Origin: Rhodanobacter sp.
Lineage (GTDB): Bacteria; Pseudomonadota; Gammaproteobacteria; Xanthomonadales; Rhodanobacteraceae
DNA length: 38,319 nucleotides
Assembly (NCBI GenBank): GCA_031274955.1
Contig: JAISPQ010000062.1
Span: 1-38,319, forward strand
Direction: 5' to 3'
In this document: piece after piece, positions 21,310-29,027 of the stretch
Layout of the letters: each line of letters opens with the position of its first letter
How positions within the stretch are numbered: position 1 is the first letter of the stretch
Program-made: the position numbers and the translations under genes
The notes under the pieces: generated by a model
Told to the model about the DNA's origin: nothing
The model's database searches: none
What the model saw: only the letters and a program-made list of their open reading frames with translations

Positions 21310-24138
21310 ATGTCCCACTCAGTCCCGGGTTCATTTGATCTGCTCCGCAGGTCATTTCATGTGTCCCCGCACATATCCCCCAATCATCCAAGCACCCCTC
21401 CCCCGCGTAGTTCTTGCCTGAAGGTATTTCTCGCCGGTCTGTTGCTGGCCCTGCTGGCACCCCTGGCCTCGGCGGCAACGATCATCGTTACCACCAACAG
21501 CGATGCCGCCAGCGGCGTCGGCACCGCCGCCAACTGCCCCGGCGCCAATTGCAGCCTGCGCGATGCCATTGCCAAGGCCGCTGCGGGCGACACCATCAAC
21601 TTCGCGTCGTCCATCTCCACGATCGCGCTGGCCGGTTACGAGATGACCGTTGACAAGAACCTGAGTATCGACGCCTCGGCCATCACCGGCGGCGTGACCA
21701 TCGACGGCACCTTGGCGGCGCAGAACAGCAGTCGCCGCGTATTCCAGGTTTCCGGCACTTTGGGCACCCCCAGCACCGTCAACTTTAATAACCTCACCAT
21801 CAAGAATGGGGCCGGTGGTATCGGCCAGGGTAGCTATACCACGCTCACATTGACCAACTGCACCGTGACGGGCAACGATGCAGGCAGCTTCAGGACCGGC
21901 GGCGGCATTGCCAGTTCGTCACAGAGTGATCTCACATTGATTAACAGCATCGTGTCCAACAACAAGGCGGGCGACTATGGCGCCGGCATCAGTAGCAACG
22001 GCGCCTCACTCACGCTGATCAACAGCACCGTCTCGGGTAACACGATTACGACGACTGGTGGCTGGGCCGGTGGCATTTTCTCCAGCAATACAGTCACTCT
22101 GACCAACAGTACCGTCTCAGGCAATACAGGCTACTTTGGCGGCGGTATCGACATGGATGGGGGGACGCTCACGATAAGCAACAGCACCATCACGGGCAAT
22201 ACGGACCCGGGTGGTGAAGGTGACGGTATTGAGCTTTGGAATGGGGCGACTGCCACGCTGATCAACACGACGCTGGTTGGCAATGGCAGCGTGGATTTGT
22301 ACAACAGTAGCTCCCACTCCGGCACCGACCCCAAGCTCGTGCAGTTGACCAACACCCTGATCGGCGCCTGTGATGACACCACCGGCGGTCTGGGCGAGAT
22401 CGCCGACAACGGCGGCAACCTCGACGGCGGCACCCAGTGCGGTTTTCCGGCCGCAAGGAGCAGCATTTCCTTTGGCTTGGGCGCGCTGGCCAACAACGGC
22501 GGCCCGACGCAGACGATGAAGCCCCTGCTCGCCACCAGCGCCCCGGTCGGCAAGGGCGTGTTGGCCGCCTGCACTGCCGCCCCCATCAGCGGCGCCGATC
22601 AGCGCGGCTACGTGCGCGGCACGGCCGCCTGCGACAGCGGCGCGGTGGAATACGCCGGTACCGAGCCGACCTACAAACTGACCCTGACCGTCACCGGCGC
22701 CGGCGGCGGCAGCGTGACCGATACGCTGACTCCTACGCATGAAATCAACGCCTGCGATTCCACCACCAGCCCCTGCGTGGGCAACTACCCGAATGGCCCG
22801 GTGACTTTGGTCGCCTCGCCCACTGCGGGTTATTCCGTGACTTGGAGCGGCGCCTGCGTGCCCGATTCCGCCAATCCGCTGCAAGCGACAGCCACCATGA
22901 ACGGCACCGCCCTGGCGTGTACCGCCGCCTTTACGCCGCCGCAGCCCTACACGCTGTCGGTCACCGTGGCCGGCCCCAGCGGCGCCGGCAGCGTCAGCGA
23001 TGATCTATCGCCGCACGTGATCGATACCTGCACCGTGGCCGGCGGGGCCAATTGCAGCGGCAGCACCAGCGGCAACGCCAGCAATCAGGTCACGCTGACG
23101 GCGAGTGCCAATGCCGGTTACAGCTTCAGCGGCTGGAGCGGCGCCGATTGCAGCGGCTCGGCCAGTACGGCCACGCTGACGATGACCGCTGACCGTAGCT
23201 GCACCGCCACGTTTGCGCGCACGCCCCATACGCTGACGGTGACCGTGGCCGGCCCGGGCGGTGCCGGCAGCGTGAGCGATGATCTATCGCCGCACGTGAT
23301 CGATACCTGCACCGTGGCCGGCGGGGCCAATTGCAGCGGCAGCACCAGCGGCAACGCCAGTAATCAGGTCACGCTGACGGCGAGCGCGAATGCCGGTTAC
23401 AGCTTCAGCGGTTGGAGCGGCGCCGATTGCAGCGGCTCGGCCAACACGGCCACGCTGACCATGGATGCCGACCGCGCTTGCACCGCCACGTTCGCCCTGA
23501 TCACCCATACGCTGACGGTGACGGTGACCAACGCGGGCGGCAGCGGCAGCGTGACGGATAACCAGACGCCGCCTGTGATCGATGCTTGCACCGCCACGGG
23601 CGGCACCTGCAGCGGCAGCGCCGGTGGTGCGGTGACGCTGACCGCTGCACCGGACGCGGGTTCGGCCTTTGGCGGCTGGGGCGGGGATTGCGCCAGTGCT
23701 GCCACGGCGCTGACGGCCACGGTAACGATGGACCAGGCGCGCACGTGTTCGGCGCAGTTCATCACGCCGCCACCGGTGACAATCGCGCTCACCATCACGG
23801 TGAACGGCGGCAGCGGCGGTAGCGTCAGCGCTCCCCCGCAAATCACCAACTGCACGTCCACCTGCTCCGGCAATTATGCCCCCGGCTCGTCGGTGACGCT
23901 GGTTGCCAGTCCGGCCTCGGGTTACGCCTTCGCCGGGTGGGGCGGGGCTTGCGCTGGTGCATCGCCGACGGTCACCGTGACGGTAAACGCGGCCACCACC
24001 TGTACGGCAGGATTCAGCGCGTTGGGGCCACCAGCACCGGGCTCGACCACCGGCGTGCCGATGCTGGATCGCTGGGCGCTGCTGGTGCTGGCGGTGCTGC
24101 TGGGTTGGACGGCGTTGCTGGTACGGCGCAAAGTGTAG
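21310..24138 (+). CDS. Secreted CSLREA/beta-helix repeat protein with IPTL-CTERM tail
   Basis: The 942-residue ORF encodes a surface or exported protein. After a signal peptide (FLAGLLLALLAPLASA, about 38-53) comes a CSLREA-type domain (NCSLRDAIAKAAAGDTINFA). A right-handed beta-helix of N-rich turns follows (LTLINSTVSGN, LTISNSTITGN, about 140-330). Then come five InlB-B-repeat-like modules (GYSFSGWSGADCSGSA), two of them nearly identical. The C-terminus is VPMLDRWALLVLAVLL plus a basic end RRKV, the pattern of IPTL-CTERM anchors (P-x-L, Trp, hydrophobic helix, basic tail), thought to be processed by an exosortase-like enzyme. The start is uncertain: ATG 21310 has no good ribosome-binding site, and GTG 21361 is possible. 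There are many paired Cys residues in the modules. A terminator follows. The role is probably adhesion or envelope, by family. Confidence 0.85.
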   Translation: MSHSVPGSFDLLRRSFHVSPHISPNHPSTPPPRSSCLKVFLAGLLLALLAPLASAATIIVTTNSDAASGVGTAANCPGANCSLRDAIAKAAAGDTINFASSISTIALAGYEMTVDKNLSIDASAITGGVTIDGTLAAQNSSRRVFQVSGTLGTPSTVNFNNLTIKNGAGGIGQGSYTTLTLTNCTVTGNDAGSFRTGGGIASSSQSDLTLINSIVSNNKAGDYGAGISSNGASLTLINSTVSGNTITTTGGWAGGIFSSNTVTLTNSTVSGNTGYFGGGIDMDGGTLTISNSTITGNTDPGGEGDGIELWNGATATLINTTLVGNGSVDLYNSSSHSGTDPKLVQLTNTLIGACDDTTGGLGEIADNGGNLDGGTQCGFPAARSSISFGLGALANNGGPTQTMKPLLATSAPVGKGVLAACTAAPISGADQRGYVRGTAACDSGAVEYAGTEPTYKLTLTVTGAGGGSVTDTLTPTHEINACDSTTSPCVGNYPNGPVTLVASPTAGYSVTWSGACVPDSANPLQATATMNGTALACTAAFTPPQPYTLSVTVAGPSGAGSVSDDLSPHVIDTCTVAGGANCSGSTSGNASNQVTLTASANAGYSFSGWSGADCSGSASTATLTMTADRSCTATFARTPHTLTVTVAGPGGAGSVSDDLSPHVIDTCTVAGGANCSGSTSGNASNQVTLTASANAGYSFSGWSGADCSGSANTATLTMDADRACTATFALITHTLTVTVTNAGGSGSVTDNQTPPVIDACTATGGTCSGSAGGAVTLTAAPDAGSAFGGWGGDCASAATALTATVTMDQARTCSAQFITPPPVTIALTITVNGGSGGSVSAPPQITNCTSTCSGNYAPGSSVTLVASPASGYAFAGWGGACAGASPTVTVTVNAATTCTAGFSALGPPAPGSTTGVPMLDRWALLVLAVLLGWTALLVRRKV
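22966..23523 (+). repeat. Tandem 279-bp intragenic repeat
   Basis: Two copies of a 93-codon module lie head to tail; for example GATCTATCG recurs at 23002 and 23281. A run of more than 80 bases is identical, including synonymous sites, which points to a recent duplication or gene conversion. Two further, more divergent modules follow, and one precedes. Confidence 0.85.
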
Positions 24139-24173
24139 GCCTTGACCGGCCCCGGTGCGCCGGGGCTTGCCAG

Positions 24174-24212
24174 ACACCCCGCCGGGTATTGAACGGCGGG
24201 GTGTTTGTTTTG
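24174..24212 (+). terminator. Strong intrinsic terminator after the IPTL-CTERM gene
   Basis: ACACCCCGCCG and CGGCGGGGTGT form a perfect 11-bp stem with a 9-nt loop (24174-24204), followed by TTGTTTTG. It lies 35 nt after the stop codon. Confidence 0.85.
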
Positions 24213-24415
24213 GGAGGAGCAATCCAGGCCCGTGACCGGCCCCGGCGTGGGCAGAGAAACGGGCCGGGTTTCGCCATCGGGTCTTTCGGGGTCAGCCTCT
24301 GCCGCAAGCGGGAGGTCGCCTGCGGCGTTCGCGCCGCATATGGGGCAGGCTCCGATTGGGGGGAATATCGAACGGTTGGATCAGCATTCACGGCGTGTCC
24401 GTGGGTGCGCCCGGT

Positions 24416-24601
24416 TCACTCCAAACGTTTTTTCCCCGCGATCGCCAGCGCGGTATCCCACTGCGCTTCCAACCGTGTGATGCGGCGGTCGTGATCACGC
24501 AGTTCGGTCGAGATTTCTTGCAGTTTGATGCCGGTGCTCTTGACGTCCTCGGCGAGTTTGAAGGCTTCGCGGATGGCATCGAACGCATCCTTGAAACTCA
24601 T
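24416..24601 (-). CDS. Small coiled-coil protein, second gene of a two-gene unit
   Basis: The product has 61 residues with a heptad-rich helix (VKSTGIKLQEISTELRDHDR, ITRLEAQWDTALAIAG), typical of a coiled coil. The start overlaps the stop of the ribbon-helix-helix-like gene (ATGA, 24598-24601), so the two are co-translated. No family is recognised. Pairing with a small DNA-binding protein resembles toxin-antitoxin layouts, but nothing in this sequence looks like a known toxin. Confidence 0.6.
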   Translation of the reverse strand: MSFKDAFDAIREAFKLAEDVKSTGIKLQEISTELRDHDRRITRLEAQWDTALAIAGKKRLE

Positions 24602-24912
24602 GCGCGTGCCCTGGGCCTGGCTACGCGGACAGATCCCCGTGCGGTGCGCTCGCGCGCCGCACGTTTGGCGCGCAGTTCGGCAAGCACGGAGTCAACCGCA
24701 TCAAGGCCGACACGCAATTCCCTGCGCGCTTCCTCGACCTTCGTTCGCAATTCGACGGTGAGTTCGGCGAGCAATTTTTCGTCCTTGCCCGGCCGCGTTT
24801 CGCAGCGGGAACGGACAAGCTCACCGACACTGATGCCGACGGCGGCGGCTTCCGCGCGCAGGTAGTCGCGGAAGTCCGGAGTCACGAGGAGTTGGAGCCG
24901 TTCGGTTTTCAT
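24598..24912 (-). CDS. Ribbon-helix-helix-like DNA-binding protein with coiled-coil tail
   Basis: The product has 104 residues from ATG 24912, with GGAGACAGC upstream; the ORF track start at 24975 lies within the operator region. The N-terminus KTERLQLLVTPDFRDYLRAEA followed by AAVGISVGELVRSRCE fits a beta-strand-helix-helix (CopG/Arc-like) fold. The rest is a charged coiled coil (LTVELRTKVEEARRELRVGL). Two palindromes immediately upstream (24923-24942 and 24949-24961) are likely operators for autoregulation. It is co-translated with the coiled-coil gene. It could be an antitoxin-type repressor or a chromosome-associated regulator; I cannot tell which. Confidence 0.65.
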   Translation of the reverse strand: MKTERLQLLVTPDFRDYLRAEAAAVGISVGELVRSRCETRPGKDEKLLAELTVELRTKVEEARRELRVGLDAVDSVLAELRAKRAARERTARGSVRVARPRARA

Positions 24913-24922
24913 GCTGTCTCCA

Positions 24923-24942
24923 ATGAACATGCTGATGTTCAT
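24923..24942. promoter_or_regulatory. Palindromic operator candidate
   Basis: ATGAACAT-GCTG-ATGTTCAT is a perfect 8-bp inverted repeat with a 4-nt spacer, lying 11 bp upstream of the ribbon-helix-helix-like gene, where an autorepressor would bind. Confidence 0.55.
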
Positions 24943-24948
24943 GCTAAT

Positions 24949-24961
24949 GTCGGAATCCGAC
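24949..24961. promoter_or_regulatory. Second palindromic operator candidate
   Basis: GTCGGA-A-TCCGAC is a perfect 6-bp inverted repeat around one base, next to the first palindrome and in the probable promoter of the two-gene unit. Confidence 0.45.
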
Positions 24962-24975
24962 TGCGTCAAATCCAC

Positions 24976-25215
24976 TCACGGCAGGGTGCTCTGCGAACGA
25001 AACGTATCTACGTCATCCCCGGTTCGAACAGGGAAGGGGCGGAATGAGCGCTGCGTCTTGAGCCGGACCAGCAGGGTGTCGGCCTCGACGAATTCATCGG
25101 CAGCGGCCCGTATCGTTTCGATGTGGTCTGGCATTGGCGCCAGCACATGATCCTCGTTCGCGGCGGCCTGTGGCGCATACGCAAAAGTAGGGGGTGTGCG
25201 CAGACGCACGGTCAA
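24976..25215 (-). CDS. Weakly supported hypothetical ORF after tamB
   Basis: A 79-residue ORF begins with TTG 25215, overlapping the tamB stop by four bases. The protein (MTVRLRTPPTFAYAPQ, then DHIETIRAAADEFVEADTLL) has no signal or membrane segment and matches nothing I know. The overlap favours translational coupling; the TTG start and lack of a domain argue against it. It ends just before the operators of the next unit. Confidence 0.3.
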   Translation of the reverse strand: MTVRLRTPPTFAYAPQAAANEDHVLAPMPDHIETIRAAADEFVEADTLLVRLKTQRSFRPFPVRTGDDVDTFRSQSTLP

Positions 25216-28200
25216 TGTTCGTAGCGGTAATTGATGCCCGCGCGGTTGCCGGAGGTCGCGTTCTGCGCCTCGAAGTTCCAGCGCGGATTGAACAGGTATT
25301 TCAGTGTGACGACTTCGCCCGGTGTGAACAGGCCGACGCCGTAGCTGAGATAGAGCTTGGGCGAGAGATACTTGCCGACCGTGAACGCCGCGCCGCCGAT
25401 CGCGGTGTTGTCGGATACACCGGCATCCACGCCCAGACGCGCGCCGATATCCTTGGCGAGCAGATTGCCGCCGGCCGAGCCCAGCGCTTGTGCCGCGCTG
25501 GTGAGCATATCGCCTTCGCCGCTCTTGAGCGCCGACAGCGGCTTGCCGGTCAAGAGGTACGACAATGCTTGCGATTGCTCCATCGTCGGGTTGGAAAACA
25601 CCGTCAGCACCGGTACCAGCGCGGTACCGCGCACTTGCAGGCCCGCCGTGATGGTGTCGCTGCCGAGGCTGGAGGTGCCGAGGATCTTACGTACCGCGCG
25701 GATGTCCAGGCCCGGATTGTCCAGCGGTGTGCTGGTGAACAGCAGGCGTCCGCTTTCGATGGTCAGATCCTGTCCGTAGGCTTTATAGGTGCCGTCCACG
25801 GTGAGCGTGCCGGTGCCGGTGGCGGCGTGTCCGGGATGCTGATCGACTTTGAGTTGGCCACCGATCGTGCCGTTGAGGCCAAAGCCGGCGAGCTTGATGT
25901 CCTCACCCAGTACGACCGTCACCGAAGCGATGACCGGCAGCGGTTTGTCCGCTGCGGGCCGCTGCTCGTCCACGACATCGACATCGGGCGAGACCGACGA
26001 CACACCGCCGCCCGGCAGTTTGGCCAGATCCAGTGCGGTCTTGGGAATCTCCACGCGGCCGCCGATGGTGATGCCATGCTCGCCACGTTCGATGGTGAGG
26101 TCGGGCGAGATCACGACGTTCGCGGCCGGAATGTCGGCGGCGAGGAAGTTCGTGCCCTTGATGCTCGCCTGCAGTGGCGCGTTCGCGCCGACGCCGCCGG
26201 AGCCGGACAGTGTGAGCGTACCGTCACCGGATTTGAGCGTGCCTTGCAGCGTGAAGCGATCCATGTCGGCGGCGCGCACGCTGATGTCGCCGTCGTGCAG
26301 TTTGAGCCCCGCACTGGGAAGTTCGGTGGCGAAGCTCTTGAGCGTCAGCGCGCCGTTGATGCGCGGCGCCGAGGTGGTGCCGCCGAGCGTGTAATCCGCG
26401 GCGATGCGGCCTTGGATGTTGGCGACTTCCGGCGTCAAGAGTTCGACAAAGGCGAGGCTATTGAGCGTCAGATTCACATGGCCAGTCAAGGCTTGTGTGG
26501 TTCCCGGCGCGCCGTTGAGCGTGACTTCGCCATCGAGTTTGCCGTCGTGGTCCAGCGCAGTGTGCAGCGTCGCGCGTACCGATTGCGGCGCCAGTGTCGC
26601 GTTCAACGCGAAACCGGAATACGCAAGCAGCGGCTGATTCGCGGTGTCGGGATAAGCCACGCTGCCCTTGTCGGAATCGATCGACGCGTTGCCGCTCAAG
26701 GCGCCATTGGCCGCGCGCCGGATGTCGCCACGACCGGCGATCATGCCCTGGGCCTTCAGCGGCGCATCGGGCGCGGCGAGTTTCACGATCAACGCCAGCG
26801 GCAATCGTTCGATGCGGTATTGCGCGGCGAACGCGCCATCGCTGTCGCCGTTGCCGGCCACGCAGAGTTTGGGTCCGCCGCCGGTGAGGCAGATGTCGGT
26901 CGCGCTGAATCGCTGGCCGTTCCAATTCATTTGTGCGGCTTGTTCGAGCGCGAGCGGCGGTTGATCTTTGATCGCAAGATCAAGCGTCTTCAATGTGCCG
27001 TTCCAGCGACCGTCATCCTTCGCACTGCCGGACAGCGCCAGCCGCGCGCCGAGCGGTGTGCCCTTGGCATCGAGCGTGAGTTCGTGCGCTTGCTGATTGC
27101 CGCTGGCCGCCAGATCAATCGTATCCAGCAGCAGATCGCCGCTGGCGAGCTTGTGCGCCTTCACGTCGAAACGGCCCTGCGGCGGTTGCACGCTGGCGAT
27201 GTTGGCGCTTATATCCAGCGCGTCCAGATGCGTGGTGCCGGCCGCGATCCGTGCGCCACGCACGTTGCCGTCGATGGCGAGCTTCGGCCATTGACCCTGC
27301 ATGCGGAATTCGCCCGTGACAGAACCGGCGGCGTCGGGTAGCCAGTCGCCGAGCGAGGCGATCGCGAGCTTGAGCGTTGCGTCGCTCTTGTCGGTGCCGC
27401 CGTGACCGGCGATTTCGACACGGCTCTTGCCCGAAGCCAGCGCCAGGGTACCGTCGATCACCATGCCGGGTGCGATTTTGATATCCGCATTGCCGGATAC
27501 CGGCCGCTGGCGCAGCGTGCCGCCGAGTTTGTCCAGCTTGAGCGTGGCGTCCGGGCCATGATCGGTCAGCGTGCCGTCGGTGGCGAGAGCGAAATCCAAT
27601 GCGCCGGGCCACTGCGCGGCGAACGCGCCGGGATCGAGCTTGTTTGCGTTCGCGGTGAGTTGCCAGCCGAGTGCCGGTTTGAGCCGCACATGGCCCTGCA
27701 CGCCAAGGCCGCCCTGCGCCTGTTTGAGTTCGATGCGTTTGAGATCGATCGCATCGGGCGTGCCACCGAGATCGAACGCGAGATCGGCGAGCTTGCCGGG
27801 CGGCCCGATCGATAACGTGCCGTCGGTATGGAATTGCTGCGCGCTGCCGGAAGCCTGGAGTTTGCCGTGCGTCGCCAGCGCCTGGCCGGCGAGATCGGCG
27901 GGGATTTCCACGCTCTGCCAATCCAGCGCGAGCGTGGCCGACACGGGGTTCGCATCCAGGCGCACAACGCCACTGGCGTTCACGCTGCCCGGCATTTCGG
28001 GGCTTTTGAGCGTGAGTGCCTCGATCCTGAAGTTCTGCGCGTCGAGCGCGTAGCGTGCGGCGTCGATCTGCACCGTGTGATCGTTGACGGCAATCTGACC
28101 GCCGAGCGCGCCCTTGTGCAAATCACCGGAGCCTTGCAGATGCAGCATGAGTTGCGTCAGCGCGAGATCCTTCTGGATTTTGCGCGGATCCAGGCTCGGT

Positions 28201-29027
28201 ACGGAAATGCTCGCCGTCCACGGCAGATCGGCGGATTGTGTCAGAGTGGCCAGTACCTTCGCCGGCGTCGGTTCGTCCACGGCCAGATCGAGCTTCATCT
28301 GCGTGCCGTCGCCGTGTGCGTCGAGCGTGCCGGCGCAGGTGATGTCGCCGCACTTCCAGCGGAAGGTCACCTGACCATCGCCGGGATAGCCGGACAACGT
28401 CGAGACGGTGCCGGTAAGGTCCACACTGCCATCGCGTGCGTGCAGGTTCAGCGTCTTCACCGTCACGCCTGTGTGCGTCCAGGCGCCGGCGACGGCGAGG
28501 CTGTCGAGCGCGAACACAGGCTTGCCGTCCTGCGCGATCGCGGCCTGATTCAGGGCGAGGCGGTCGAGCACGATGTCGATCGGCGCGGCCAGCGAGAACG
28601 GCGACGGCGGTGTGGTGTCGGCGGGTTGCGGCGGCAGCGTGGTCAGCGCGACATCGACATGATCGATATCCAACTGCGTGACGTGCACACGCTTGGCGAA
28701 TAACTCGGAAGCCTTCACATCCACCACGACGCGCGCAACTTTCACATCGACGCCGGCAGATGCGTCCTGCCAGCGCACGCCTTCGAGTGTCAGCGGGCCG
28801 AGCAACACGCCGCTGCCGCGTTCGACGCGGAGTTTTCCGTCGGTGGCGCCGACCGCGCGCGCCAGTACGAAGCGGACGCCGGATTCGCTATCCAGCAGCC
28901 AGAACGCGATGGCGGCGAGCGCCAGCACGAGTACGAGCAGTGTGCCGGCCATCCATTTCAGCACGCGCCCGACGCGCGAGCGGCGGCGCGGTTGTTCGGG
29001 CGCGGGGGAGTGATCAGCGGTGTTCAT
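25212..29027 (-). CDS. tamB: Translocation and assembly module inner-membrane subunit TamB
   Basis: The 1271-residue protein has one N-terminal transmembrane anchor (KWMAGTLLVLVLALAAIAFW, about 24-43), followed by a very long periplasmic region of repeating beta-strands typical of AsmA/TamB bridge proteins (for example LDIDHVDVALTTLPP). The conserved DUF490 end contains GTLTVDGTYKAYGQDLTI and SGRLLFTSTPLDNPGLDIRA, with terminal NPRWNFEAQNATSGNRAGINYRYEH. TamB spans the periplasm as a hydrophobic groove, moves phospholipids toward the outer membrane and works with TamA in outer membrane protein assembly. The start overlaps the tamA stop by 4 nt. The length is close to E. coli TamB (1259). The 715-aa plus-strand ORF opposite it is an antisense shadow of high-GC codons. 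Confidence 0.95.
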   Translation of the reverse strand: MNTADHSPAPEQPRRRSRVGRVLKWMAGTLLVLVLALAAIAFWLLDSESGVRFVLARAVGATDGKLRVERGSGVLLGPLTLEGVRWQDASAGVDVKVARVVVDVKASELFAKRVHVTQLDIDHVDVALTTLPPQPADTTPPSPFSLAAPIDIVLDRLALNQAAIAQDGKPVFALDSLAVAGAWTHTGVTVKTLNLHARDGSVDLTGTVSTLSGYPGDGQVTFRWKCGDITCAGTLDAHGDGTQMKLDLAVDEPTPAKVLATLTQSADLPWTASISVPSLDPRKIQKDLALTQLMLHLQGSGDLHKGALGGQIAVNDHTVQIDAARYALDAQNFRIEALTLKSPEMPGSVNASGVVRLDANPVSATLALDWQSVEIPADLAGQALATHGKLQASGSAQQFHTDGTLSIGPPGKLADLAFDLGGTPDAIDLKRIELKQAQGGLGVQGHVRLKPALGWQLTANANKLDPGAFAAQWPGALDFALATDGTLTDHGPDATLKLDKLGGTLRQRPVSGNADIKIAPGMVIDGTLALASGKSRVEIAGHGGTDKSDATLKLAIASLGDWLPDAAGSVTGEFRMQGQWPKLAIDGNVRGARIAAGTTHLDALDISANIASVQPPQGRFDVKAHKLASGDLLLDTIDLAASGNQQAHELTLDAKGTPLGARLALSGSAKDDGRWNGTLKTLDLAIKDQPPLALEQAAQMNWNGQRFSATDICLTGGGPKLCVAGNGDSDGAFAAQYRIERLPLALIVKLAAPDAPLKAQGMIAGRGDIRRAANGALSGNASIDSDKGSVAYPDTANQPLLAYSGFALNATLAPQSVRATLHTALDHDGKLDGEVTLNGAPGTTQALTGHVNLTLNSLAFVELLTPEVANIQGRIAADYTLGGTTSAPRINGALTLKSFATELPSAGLKLHDGDISVRAADMDRFTLQGTLKSGDGTLTLSGSGGVGANAPLQASIKGTNFLAADIPAANVVISPDLTIERGEHGITIGGRVEIPKTALDLAKLPGGGVSSVSPDVDVVDEQRPAADKPLPVIASVTVVLGEDIKLAGFGLNGTIGGQLKVDQHPGHAATGTGTLTVDGTYKAYGQDLTIESGRLLFTSTPLDNPGLDIRAVRKILGTSSLGSDTITAGLQVRGTALVPVLTVFSNPTMEQSQALSYLLTGKPLSALKSGEGDMLTSAAQALGSAGGNLLAKDIGARLGVDAGVSDNTAIGGAAFTVGKYLSPKLYLSYGVGLFTPGEVVTLKYLFNPRWNFEAQNATSGNRAGINYRYEH

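Noticed and set aside
22117-22884. 255-aa minus-strand ORF inside the beta-helix gene
   Set aside because: Low-complexity Gly/Ala shadow of the IPTL-CTERM coding sequence.
24321-24338. TGCGGCG-TTCG-CGCCGCA hairpin as a terminator
   Set aside because: A stable UUCG-type hairpin, but no T tract on either strand; not enough to call a terminator.
25194-27341. 715-aa plus-strand ORF
   Set aside because: Antisense shadow of tamB produced by high GC; Arg/Glu-rich without domains.
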